This document shows, in pieces, positions 56,775 to 64,000 of a stretch of 64,000 nt of DNA. Below the pieces are notes generated by a model, which was given only the letters and a program-made list of their open reading frames with translations, was not told the origin of the DNA and made no database searches. Source of the stretch: Streptomyces acidiscabies (GTDB lineage: Bacteria > Actinomycetota > Actinomycetes > Streptomycetales > Streptomycetaceae); NCBI RefSeq assembly GCF_020010905.1, contig NZ_JAGJBY010000002.1, forward strand, positions 2,976,001 through 3,040,000, written 5' to 3'. How positions within the stretch are numbered: the first letter of the stretch is position 1; each line of letters opens with the position of its first letter. The position numbers and the translations under genes were made by a program.

Positions 56775-58514
56775 TCACACGTACTGGGCCGTCTTGTACT
56801 TGCCCTGCTCCGTGCGGTCCACCACGTCGTCGCTCCACGAGTTGGGAGTGGTCAGCCCCCACTCCTCCCGCAGCGCCGCGTGCTCCGCCTTGTTCATGCT
56901 CACGTACCACTGGCCCCAGCGGCACCACCCCATGGGCTCGTCGCTCTCCGTCGCCACCGCCTTCACCAACTGCGCCACCACCGGCCGCATTTCCGCCGCC
57001 TGCGCCTCCAGGTACTGGTTCTGCCGGTAGGTGGCCTGGTCGCCGTGCTGGAACATGGCGTACGCGGAGTCCTCCATGTGCAGGCCGTGCCCTTCCAGCT
57101 TGGCCGTCCCCTCCCGCCGCACCGGCACGGAGGAACTGTTCGCGACCCCGGCGTTGAGCCGGTTCAGCAGGTTGACCTTCTCGGTCGACGCCTCGGCGAT
57201 CTGGCCGCCGCCGGCCATCGCGCCCATCGTGGAGTACGCCTCGTGCAGGTCGTAGTCCCCGGTGTACAGGTACGTCTTCCAGTTCGGGAGCGACTTCAGG
57301 GCGGTCAGCTGCGGGCCGCCGCCTTGTGTCAGCACCGTGACCGGCACGTACTGCTCACTCCGGGCGCCGGTCCGCACGATGCCCAGGTCCAGGACCTCCT
57401 GGGCCGGGTTGTCGACGCGCACCCCCAGCAGCCCGCCCTGCCCCCAGTGCCCGACGAAGCCGTCCAGGTCTTCGTCAGCGAGCCACTTCAGCACCGCGTC
57501 CGGGTCGGCCTGCGAGCCCTCGCGCCCGTACTCCTTCTTCACCGAGGACGGTTTGATGGACTTCTCCAGGATGGTGTGCGGCTTGGGCTTCGCCCCCTCC
57601 GCGATGCGCTTGACCGAGAACTCGCCGGTCTCCCGCACGGCGATCGTGTAGTGGTACTTCTTGCACACCTCCGCGATGGGAGCCCAGTGCTCCTCCCACG
57701 CGATCTGCCGGAGCACCGCCGCACGGGGGCCGGGGGTGACGGCGCCGTCGGAGTCGGTCGTGGCGGCGGCGAAGTCCCGCAGGGGGTTGGCGGGTTGCTG
57801 CTGGGCGGGCTCGGGGTCCTCGTCGTTGAACATGCGCTGGAGGGATGTCTCCGACGCGGGCCGGACCACGGTTTCCGCAGCCGCCTCGACCGCCGCCCCC
57901 GGCGCCCGCTGGACGGACGCCCGCTGCGCCACCCCGGACGACTCCGCCGCCGGCACCGGCCCCGCCAACACCCGGTGCGCCGTCCGCTCCGCCTCCCGCT
58001 CGAAGCGGTCCGACGGATCCGACACCCGCAGCCCCGAACCGTTGTCCGTGCCCGACACCGGCCCCGAACGCTGCTGCACGACGTGGACGAGTTCATGCGC
58101 GAGCGTGTGCCGGTCGCCCCCGCCCTCGCCGATCACCACATGGTGCCCGGACGTGTACGCCCGCGCCCCGACCTCCGTCGCGGACCGCTGCGCGGCCGGG
58201 CCGTCGTGCACACGGACGTCGGAGAAGTCCGCCCCGAGCCGCTGCTCCATCTCGGCGCGCACGGGTTCCGCGAGGGGACGCCCCGGCGAACGCAGCACAT
58301 CGGGCACGGCCGACCGCTGCACGGCCTGTCCCTCCGGCCCGGCCTCGTCCCGCCACCGCTGCATCATCCGGGCGACGGCCGCGTTCCCGACGGCACGCTG
58401 CATAGGCGCAAGGCCCTGCGGTAAAAGAAACCCGTCCCCATCACTCCGCCGAACCGGACCCGCCCCACGACGCCCCTCGACGGCCGTCTCCGGCTGTTCC
58501 TTCTTGGCGTACAT
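56775..58514 (-). CDS. eCIS-type DUF4157 protein with edema-factor/ExoY-like C-terminal domain
   Basis: A 579-aa protein from ATG 58514. Residues ~60-165 are the DUF4157 domain found in proteins associated with extracellular contractile injection systems: PLAEPVRAEMEQRLGADFSD, YTSGHHVVIGEG and HELVHVVQQ (HExxH 140-144). After a linker, residues ~285-560 resemble class II adenylyl cyclase toxins: AVRETGEF with AKPKPHTILEKSIKPSS, a GFVGHWG segment, TGDYDLHE with Asp420 and Asp422 (the DxD metal pair) and FQHGDQ with His490 (the HG motif). No eCIS structural gene is in the window, so it is an orphan cargo-like gene. The cyclase reading rests on short motifs and needs profile support. The start follows a GGGGTGGG run. 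Confidence 0.7.
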   Translation of the reverse strand: MYAKKEQPETAVEGRRGAGPVRRSDGDGFLLPQGLAPMQRAVGNAAVARMMQRWRDEAGPEGQAVQRSAVPDVLRSPGRPLAEPVRAEMEQRLGADFSDVRVHDGPAAQRSATEVGARAYTSGHHVVIGEGGGDRHTLAHELVHVVQQRSGPVSGTDNGSGLRVSDPSDRFEREAERTAHRVLAGPVPAAESSGVAQRASVQRAPGAAVEAAAETVVRPASETSLQRMFNDEDPEPAQQQPANPLRDFAAATTDSDGAVTPGPRAAVLRQIAWEEHWAPIAEVCKKYHYTIAVRETGEFSVKRIAEGAKPKPHTILEKSIKPSSVKKEYGREGSQADPDAVLKWLADEDLDGFVGHWGQGGLLGVRVDNPAQEVLDLGIVRTGARSEQYVPVTVLTQGGGPQLTALKSLPNWKTYLYTGDYDLHEAYSTMGAMAGGGQIAEASTEKVNLLNRLNAGVANSSSVPVRREGTAKLEGHGLHMEDSAYAMFQHGDQATYRQNQYLEAQAAEMRPVVAQLVKAVATESDEPMGWCRWGQWYVSMNKAEHAALREEWGLTTPNSWSDDVVDRTEQGKYKTAQYV

Positions 58515-58738
58515 GACGAACCCACCCCACTTCTCTCCGCGATCTTTCCCCCTTGCTACGAGCACCCTCACCACGGATGAAGAGCCGAAGGGGCAGCACG
58601 GAGGCAACACCGACTGCCCGAAGGGAGCCCCGGTGGGACGTGGACGGGCGGAGGCCGGTTCGGCGGGGTGTGCGCTCAGTTCAGCCGCTTCACGCTCCCC
58701 GCCACCTGACGGCCCCCGCCCTGATCGTGGGCGCGGGG

Positions 58739-59806
58739 CTACAACGCCGTCAGCTGGCCAGGACCCGTCGTCGGGCGCGGCAGCATCGCCGGTTCCTGCG
58801 ACGCCGACTCCGGCCGCAGCGCGAGGACCGCCGCGACGGGGTGCTCGTCGTGCGGGACACCGGCGGGCTCAGGGAGCGCGATGTGGTCGGGTACGACGAT
58901 GTCGCCGGGTACGCCGTCGTCGTGCGCGACCTCGCCGGTGCGCTCGACATCCTCGTACCGATCGGAATCCTGTACGCCGCTCCCGGCCACCTCAGGCGTC
59001 GCCCGGGACAGCAGCACCACGCCTCTGCCCGCCAGCCCCGCCCCCGCGGCGGCGACGAGGATGCCCCCGGCGCCTCCCTGGAGGCTCTCGCCCAGCAGGG
59101 TCAGGCCGATGACCGCAGCGGCCACCGGGTTGGAGAGCGTGACCATGGAGAGGGGTGCGCCGAGGCCGTCCTGGTAGGCGGTCTGGGAGAGGAGCAGGCC
59201 CGCCGTCGCGAACGCGGCGACCAACAGGGCGATCCCCAGGACCTGGTACAGCGGCAGCGACCCCGTGTCGGTGAGCGCCACCGTCACCGTCTGGGTGAGC
59301 GCCGAGGCGACCCCGGAGGCGATGCCGGACGCGGTCGCGTGCCGGAGGCCGGGCTTCGCGCCGGGCTTCGCCAGGAACGCGATCACCGCGACGGTCGCAC
59401 TCGCGACGGCGATGGACTGCGCACCGTCGAGCGTCTTCTCCGGCGCGGGCCCCGACGCGACGACGAGGATCGCCGCGAGCCCGGCGAGGGTGTACGACGT
59501 CCCCCGCCACTCGGCCCGGCTGACCTTGCGCCCGGCGATCCGCGCACCGAGCGGCACAGCGGCGACGAGCGTGAGCGCCCCCAGCGGCTGCACGACGGTC
59601 AGCGGACCGTAGTTCAGCGCGACGACGTGCAGCAGCGCGCCGCCCCCGTTGAGCAGCACGGACCCCCACCAGGCACCCCGCCGGACCATCCGCATGATCC
59701 CGGCCCCGGACGACTGGGACGCCAGCCGCTCCTGGGCGACCGCGGCGGCGGCGTACGCGACCGCGGAGAACAGTGACAGGACGACCGCGACGAGGGTGGC
59801 GTTCAT
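58739..59806 (-). CDS. DMT-family transporter (EamA-like)
   Basis: A 355-aa protein with about nine hydrophobic helices starting MNATLVAVVLSLFSAVAYAA. It has the drug/metabolite-transporter pattern (ALNYGPLTVVQPLGALTLVA, ...PLSMVTLSNPVAAAVIGLTL, LLGESLQGG) and a ~80-residue charged cytoplasmic tail. The substrate is unknown. Its ATG overlaps the stop of the PAP2 gene (ATGA), so the two are cotranscribed from the TetR-flanked promoter. 224 bp without a gene separate it from the DUF4157 gene downstream. Confidence 0.88.
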   Translation of the reverse strand: MNATLVAVVLSLFSAVAYAAAAVAQERLASQSSGAGIMRMVRRGAWWGSVLLNGGGALLHVVALNYGPLTVVQPLGALTLVAAVPLGARIAGRKVSRAEWRGTSYTLAGLAAILVVASGPAPEKTLDGAQSIAVASATVAVIAFLAKPGAKPGLRHATASGIASGVASALTQTVTVALTDTGSLPLYQVLGIALLVAAFATAGLLLSQTAYQDGLGAPLSMVTLSNPVAAAVIGLTLLGESLQGGAGGILVAAAGAGLAGRGVVLLSRATPEVAGSGVQDSDRYEDVERTGEVAHDDGVPGDIVVPDHIALPEPAGVPHDEHPVAAVLALRPESASQEPAMLPRPTTGPGQLTAL

Positions 59807-60597
59807 CGGCCAACTCCCACGAGTTCCTTGACGGGCTCGGCCGTCGTCTCCGGTTCGGGTAGTACTTCAGGGGTACGGGTCCTGGGCGGCCGGACGAAGG
59901 CCAGCGCGACCCCGAGCAGGGCGCCCGCGACGATCGCGTCGAGCCAGTAGTGGTTGGCCGTCCCGACGATCACCAGCAGCGTCAGCGCGGGGTGCACCAG
60001 CCACAGCCACCGCCACCGGGACCGCGTGGCGACGATCATCCCGATCGCCAGCATCAGCGCCCACCCGAAGTGCAGCGACGGCATCGCGGCGAACTGGTTG
60101 GAGAGGTGGTCCGTCTGCGGCGGCCCGTACACGGAGGGCCCGTAGATCCGCGCGGTGTCGATCAGCCCCGTACCGGACAGCATCCGGGGCGGCGCCAGCG
60201 GAAAGAGGAGGTGGCCGACGAGCGCGGCCCCGGTGACGACGGCGAGCACCCGCCGCGCCCACACGTAGTGCGCGGGGCGGCGGAGGTACAGCCAGACCAG
60301 GAAGGCGAGCGTCGCCGGGAAGTGGACGGTCGCGTAGTACACGTTCGCGGCCTTCGCGAGGCCGTCCCCGTGCAGCAGGAGGCCCTGCACGTCGACCTCG
60401 GAGGGGAGGCGGGCCCAGCGTTCGAAGTCCCACACGTGATGCGCGTTGCGGAACGCTTCCCCGGTATGGCCGGTCGCCAGCTGACGGCCGAACTTGTAGA
60501 CGAGGAAGAGCCCTGCGACCAGCAGCAGCTCGCGGACTATCGGAGGCCGGGCCGCTGTGGACCCCGCTCCCTCTCCAGGCTCGGTGCGGGCATTCAT
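59803..60597 (-). CDS. PAP2-family membrane phosphatase (Aur1/Ipt1-like)
   Basis: A 264-aa integral membrane phosphatase or lipid phosphotransferase. The C-terminal catalytic motifs MPSLHFGWAL and ANHYWLDAI give the two active-site His and the Asp of the PAP2_3 type. Five or six membrane helices are visible. The ATG at 60597 is preferred to one 6 nt upstream because AAAAGG is then properly spaced. It is cotranscribed with the DMT transporter and divergent from a TetR regulator, whose palindromes lie in the shared promoter. Likely substrates are phospholipid- or polyprenyl-phosphate-like. Confidence 0.9.
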   Translation of the reverse strand: MNARTEPGEGAGSTAARPPIVRELLLVAGLFLVYKFGRQLATGHTGEAFRNAHHVWDFERWARLPSEVDVQGLLLHGDGLAKAANVYYATVHFPATLAFLVWLYLRRPAHYVWARRVLAVVTGAALVGHLLFPLAPPRMLSGTGLIDTARIYGPSVYGPPQTDHLSNQFAAMPSLHFGWALMLAIGMIVATRSRWRWLWLVHPALTLLVIVGTANHYWLDAIVAGALLGVALAFVRPPRTRTPEVLPEPETTAEPVKELVGVGR

Positions 60598-60646
60598 CCC
60601 CATGCCTTTTCGTTCACGGTGGTGCGCTGCGACGGTGGCCGCAGTG

Positions 60647-60704
60647 TCGATACGAAAGCGTATCGATACGACAGTGTACCGATACGATCGAGTACCGGTA
60701 CACT
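60647..60704. promoter_or_regulatory. Palindrome array: candidate TetR operators
   Basis: Within 58 bp there are TCGATACG-AAAG-CGTATCGA (60647-60666), the palindrome GTATCGATAC (60660-60669), the palindrome GTACCGGTAC (60692-60701), and AGTGTACCG...CGGTACACT (60673-60704). The two 10-bp palindromes share the form GTAYCGRTAC and are 32 bp apart, three helical turns. They lie between the divergent PAP2 and TetR genes. Confidence 0.75.
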
Positions 60705-60773
60705 GGAGTATCGATTGACTTACGCCACATCGATCCGGTCCCCGGACCGGGAATGAAACGGAGAGGGAGAACG

Positions 60774-61385
60774 ATGACGTCGCAGGCCGCGGAGGTGCCG
60801 GAGACGGCCGCGTCGCGCCGCTCCAAGCTCACGCCCGAACGCGAGCAGGAGTTCTTCGACGCCGTCCTCGAACAGCTACGGGCGTGCGGGTACGAGGCCG
60901 TCACGATGGACGGCGTCGCCACGAGCACGCGATGCAGCAAGTCCACGCTGTACCGGCAGTGGAAGACGAAACCCCAGTTCGTCGCCGCCGCCCTGCGCTC
61001 CTGCCGGGAGGTCCGCTTCGCCGGCATCGACACGGGCTCCCTCGCGGGCGACCTCCGCGCGGCGGCCCTCGTGGGCACGGACTCGGCGGGCAAGGACACG
61101 GCGCTCATGCAGGCGCTGGGCCACGCGGCCATCCAGGACCCCGAACTCCGCCAGGCCCTCCGGGAGACGCTGATCGAACCCGAGGTCGAGGCGGTCCGCC
61201 AGATACTCCGCCGGGGCGTGGAGCGCGGCGAGATCCCGGCCGACCACCCGGCGCTGGAGTTCGTGCCGGTCCAGCTGTACGGAGTGCTGCGCGTCCGCCC
61301 GGTCCTGGAGGGCAAGGAAGCGGACCCGGACTATCTGCTCCGCTTCGTGGAAGCCGCCGTCCTGCCCGCCCTCGGCATCCCCTAA
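60774..61385 (+). CDS. TetR/AcrR-family transcriptional regulator
   Basis: A 203-aa regulator. Its N-terminal helix-turn-helix reads EFFDAVLEQLRACGYEAVTM, then DGVATSTRCSKSTLYRQW; the ligand-binding half is helical and of the TetR_C_16-like type (GDLRAAALVGT, ALGHAAIQDPELRQALRETL). The ATG at 60774 has GGAGAGGGAG upstream. It is divergent from the PAP2-DMT operon with an array of palindromes between them, so it most likely represses that operon and itself. Ligand unknown. Confidence 0.92.
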   Translation: MTSQAAEVPETAASRRSKLTPEREQEFFDAVLEQLRACGYEAVTMDGVATSTRCSKSTLYRQWKTKPQFVAAALRSCREVRFAGIDTGSLAGDLRAAALVGTDSAGKDTALMQALGHAAIQDPELRQALRETLIEPEVEAVRQILRRGVERGEIPADHPALEFVPVQLYGVLRVRPVLEGKEADPDYLLRFVEAAVLPALGIP

Positions 61386-61464
61386 ACCCAGGTCGGACGT
61401 CCACGGGATGACTGGACGCCGACCTGCCGCGCCGCACCGTGGGGACGGGGGCGGCGCACCACCC

Positions 61465-61509
61465 GGCCGGGTGGGCCCCCTCTTGAGCGGAGAGGGGTCC
61501 CACCCGGCC
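61465..61509. terminator. Bidirectional terminator, 19-bp stem
   Basis: Arms of 19 bp with a single mismatch (GGCCGGGTGGG.../...CCCACCCGGCC) surround a 7-nt loop between the convergent TetR and DUF2510 genes. Short T-runs follow (to 61535). Confidence 0.85.
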
Positions 61510-61545
61510 GAACATTTTCCGGGGCCAGTTTTTTTCCGGGGGCCG

Positions 61546-62781
61546 TCAGATGTCGTGCCCGCTGCCTCCGCCGGAGGCCGGCTTGATGCCCGTGGTGATC
61601 TGGTCGATCACCGTGAGCTTCTGGTCCGCGTCGACGCCGAACCGCAGGACGACGAAACGGGTGGGGTCGGCCGGGGACGGGAACGCCACGGACTCCACGA
61701 TCCCGTCCGCGCCCTTGCTGGTCACCGCCTTCCAGCGGATCTGGTAGCCCTTCTGCCCGGCGACGGTCACCGCCTTGGACGCGAGGACCTCGTGGGAGGT
61801 GATCGCGCCGTACGTGGTCCCGCCGTACGACTGCTCCGCGTTCGCGGAGATGTCGGCCTTGGCGACCTCCTCGGCGGTGGACCCGGCGATCCTCAGCGCG
61901 TCCGCGGGGGCGGAGTAGACGCCGCCCTTCGTGCAGCTCTTGGACGTGTCGCCGGGGCAGGGGTACGAGGAGTCGGAGTTCACCTGCGCACCGACGCCCA
62001 TCTGCTGCCCGGTCCAGCCCTCGGGGATGGGGATGCTGATGCCGTTGACGGTGTCGGTGACGGCCCCGCTCTTGATCTCGGGCGCCTCGGACTGCCCGGG
62101 AGCGGGACCCCCACCGCCGGAACCGCCCGAGCCGCCGGACCCACCGGAGCCGCCGGACCCTCCGCCGTTGCCCCCGAAGGGCCCGCCCTGCCCGCCGCCA
62201 GGCCCCTGCGCGGTCCCGGGCCCGTTGCTCCCCCCGCTGTCCTTGGTCAGCGCGTACACCCCGACCCCGATGCTCGCGAGCACCGCGACAGCGGCGGCGA
62301 CGGCTATCCCGATCCGCACACCGGTCCGGGACCCGCCCCCGGGCGCGGCCGGATACCCGGGCTGCCCCGGATAGGGGTCCTGCCCGGGGTACACGGGGTA
62401 CGCCTGAGGCGCGGTGGGATACCCGGAGGCGAGCACGTCCCCCTGACCGCCCCCGTAATACCCAGGAGCTCCGGTACTAGTACCTGAGACCCCCACCCCC
62501 GAGAACTCGGCGGGCCCCACGGCCCCTATAGCCCCTGAGGACTCCGCGCTCTTCTCGAACTCCACGCCCGGCGCGGAGTCTTCGCGCCCTTCTTCGGCCG
62601 CACTCCCTTCCTCGGAATGCTCCGAACCGCCCGTCGACGGCTCGGGGGAAGCGGAGCCGTCCGCCCCCACGACCCGGGTCCGTTCGGTCCACGCCCCACC
62701 GTCCCACCACCGCTCGGAGGAAGGACCGTCACTCGTCTGCCCCGGGTCGGGGTACCACCCGGGTGGTATCGCCTGCGTCAT
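61546..62781 (-). CDS. DUF2510 membrane protein with Gly/Ser linker and exported C-domain
   Basis: A 411-aa protein from ATG 62781, preceded by GGTGGGGGC. The N-terminal DUF2510 motif (PPGWYPDPG...RWWDGGAWT) is followed by an acidic and then a Pro/Tyr/Gly-rich cytoplasmic stretch (YPGQDPYPGQPGYP). One membrane helix lies at about 152-176 (GIAVAAAVAVLASIGVGVYA). A Gly/Ser-rich linker with repeated GGSGGSGG precedes a ~150-residue external domain (ISIPIPEGWTGQQM... VLRFGVDADQKLTVIDQITT) resembling actinobacterial surface-protein domains of unknown role. Two Cys (PCPGDTSKSC) may form a disulfide. Function unknown. Confidence 0.82.
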   Translation of the reverse strand: MTQAIPPGWYPDPGQTSDGPSSERWWDGGAWTERTRVVGADGSASPEPSTGGSEHSEEGSAAEEGREDSAPGVEFEKSAESSGAIGAVGPAEFSGVGVSGTSTGAPGYYGGGQGDVLASGYPTAPQAYPVYPGQDPYPGQPGYPAAPGGGSRTGVRIGIAVAAAVAVLASIGVGVYALTKDSGGSNGPGTAQGPGGGQGGPFGGNGGGSGGSGGSGGSGGSGGGGPAPGQSEAPEIKSGAVTDTVNGISIPIPEGWTGQQMGVGAQVNSDSSYPCPGDTSKSCTKGGVYSAPADALRIAGSTAEEVAKADISANAEQSYGGTTYGAITSHEVLASKAVTVAGQKGYQIRWKAVTSKGADGIVESVAFPSPADPTRFVVLRFGVDADQKLTVIDQITTGIKPASGGGSGHDI

Positions 62782-63068
62782 GCCCCCACCGTATGAGGCA
62801 TCGGTGAAAGCCGTATGAGAGGAAGCCCCCGGGCACCGGGGAAATCCCCCCGGCATGGCGCGATCTCGCCGCCCGACGCCCGTCAACCCAGCTCCCCGCG
62901 CACCGGAGTTGACCCGCACCCCCGTCCGGCGCAGGCCGCGAGGCCCCCGTACCCCACCCCGATGTCACCCACCCGAGGAACGCCTCCCCGGACCGGCCCC
63001 TAACACCCCTCCCGTGCGGCTACGCTCAAGGTTTGTACGTCGTTCGGGCGACTCGGGGAGGTAACGGG
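62782..63068. other. 287-bp divergent intergenic region
   Basis: No gene is supported. It should hold promoters for the leftward DUF2510 gene and the rightward LAL regulator. The latter has a clear GGGGAGG site at 63054-63060. No strong inverted repeat was noticed. Confidence 0.5.
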
Positions 63069-64000
63069 ATGACGGAGGCAGGGCCACCGCCGGCCACCTC
63101 GGCCTCCCTGTGGGAGCGCGACGCGGAAGTCGTCACCATCGCCCGGGCGGTGGCCGACCTGCGCGCCGACGCGCCTTCCCGGGGCCGTCTTCTGGTCTTC
63201 CGGGGCGAAGCGGGCCTCGGCAAGACCGCGCTGCTGGCCGAGACCCGCCGCCGGGCGGAGGCCGCGGGCTGCACGGTCTGGTCCGCGCGGGCCGGCGAGA
63301 CCCTCCGCTCGGTCCCCTTCCACGTCGTACGCCAGCTCCTGCAACCGGCGCTCCTGTCCCTCATGGAGGAGGAGGCCCGCACGTACCTGGGCGACTGGTA
63401 CGACATCGCGGGCCCGTCCCTGGGCCTGACGCGACCGGGCCTGACCCCGAGCGACCCGCAGGGCGTGTACGACGGCCTGGTGGAACTCGTACGGCGCCTG
63501 GCGGCCCGCGACTACCCCCTGGTCCTGCTGATCGACGACGCGCACTGGGCGGACCAGGAGAGCCTGCGCTGGCTGGCCGCGTTCGCGGAACGCCTGGCCG
63601 ACCTGTCGGTCCTGGTCGTCGTGGCGCACCGCCCCGGCGAGGCGGACGAGGCGGGAGCGGCGTACCTGAGGGCGGTGGACGACCTCGCGGGCGACGCCGT
63701 GCGCGGCCTGGCCGTCCTCTCCCCGCCCGCCGTCGCGGAGCTGACCCGCGCGACGCTCGGCGACCGGGCGGACGACCCGTTCTGCCGCGAGGTGTGGGCG
63801 GTGACCGGCGGAAACCCGTACTACACGGTCGAGTTGCTCGCGAAGGTCCACGACCGGGACCTGGAACCGACGGAATCGGCCGCCGAGGAACTCCGCGCCA
63901 TCAACAAGGCGGCCCACGACGGCGGTTTCCTCGCCCACCTCGAAGGACTCGGCATCGAGGCGACCCGCTTCGCGTGGGCGGCGGCCATCCTCGGCACCGG
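63069..64000 (+). CDS. LAL/LuxR-type AAA_16 ATPase regulator (5' part, cut by window end)
   Basis: The open reading frame begins at ATG 63069 (MTEAGPPPATSASLWERDAE) and runs without a stop to the window edge (at least 310 codons). Walker A GEAGLGKT lies at 46-53 and Walker B is VLLIDDAHWADQESL. VVVAHRPGEADE and TGGNPYYTVELL are typical of the STAND-type ATPase half of large LuxR (LAL) regulators. A C-terminal LuxR helix-turn-helix would be expected beyond 64000 but is not seen here. Confidence 0.85.
   Translation, partial: MTEAGPPPATSASLWERDAEVVTIARAVADLRADAPSRGRLLVFRGEAGLGKTALLAETRRRAEAAGCTVWSARAGETLRSVPFHVVRQLLQPALLSLMEEEARTYLGDWYDIAGPSLGLTRPGLTPSDPQGVYDGLVELVRRLAARDYPLVLLIDDAHWADQESLRWLAAFAERLADLSVLVVVAHRPGEADEAGAAYLRAVDDLAGDAVRGLAVLSPPAVAELTRATLGDRADDPFCREVWAVTGGNPYYTVELLAKVHDRDLEPTESAAEELRAINKAAHDGGFLAHLEGLGIEATRFAWAAAILGT

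Noticed and set aside
1..64000. Insertion sequences, integrases, attachment sites, tRNA/rRNA genes and CRISPR arrays
   Set aside because: No transposase or integrase-like protein, clover-leaf, rRNA-like stretch or regularly spaced repeat was seen on either strand.

Overview
The window looks like a chromosomal stretch of a Streptomyces or close relative. It has very high GC with GC-biased third codon positions, many GTG starts, tightly overlapping ATGA/GTGA gene junctions, rare TTA codons, and typical families (MmyB-type regulator, DUF5132, MbtH, DUF2510, LAL regulator, Tat-exported phospholipase C). Most long antisense frames are GC artefacts and were left out.

Layout. (1) 1-3.3 kb: a ligand-binding-only MmyB-like protein, then on the minus strand a Rieske oxygenase, a 52-aa CHC-motif protein and a VanB-type [2Fe-2S] reductase, coupled by GTGA overlaps. 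(2) 3.3-6.2 kb: DUF5132 protein and an ABC exporter with a heavy-metal-associated-like N-terminus. (3) 6.8-34.4 kb: a nonribosomal peptide operon with one giant seven-module NRPS (7851 aa), MbtH, P450, SRPBCC protein, a 62-aa protein, a type II thioesterase and the wreck of a second P450. Pocket residues read by eye give X(Gln/Glu-like?)-Thr-Thr-Pro-Phe-NMeTyr-Val, with no epimerase and a C-terminal TE. Starter C domain, Thr, variable residue, Pro plus P450, Phe, N-methyl-Tyr and Val is the order expected for an Ahp-cyclodepsipeptide (cyanopeptolin/streptopeptolin/lyngbyastatin family), a serine-protease inhibitor scaffold. This is the best-supported chemistry prediction here.

(4) 34.4-36.6 kb: a degraded, repeat-bearing stretch with a secreted beta-trefoil gene broken by one amber codon, a small secreted protein and an ArsR-like regulator. 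(5) 36.7-54.5 kb: two adjacent operons that look like a conflict or membrane-remodelling system. The first encodes a nucleosidase fused to a pseudokinase, an SF1 Upf1/DNA2-type helicase and a winged-helix protein. The second encodes a membrane VWA protein, a tubulin/FtsZ-like GTPase, a multi-pass protein, a second pseudokinase, a TRAFAC-like P-loop GTPase and a tail-anchored GTPase-associated protein. VWA-tubulin-GTPase sets are known in outline; the nucleosidase-pseudokinase/helicase partner cassette is the less familiar part.

(6) 54.7-64 kb: Tat-exported phosphocholine-type phospholipase C; convergent to it an eCIS-type DUF4157 protein with a C-terminal domain resembling anthrax-edema-factor/ExoY adenylyl cyclases; a DMT transporter and PAP2 phosphatase pair divergent from a TetR regulator across an array of palindromes; a DUF2510 membrane protein; and the start of a LAL-type ATPase regulator cut by the window edge. 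No rRNA, tRNA, CRISPR array or insertion sequence was seen.
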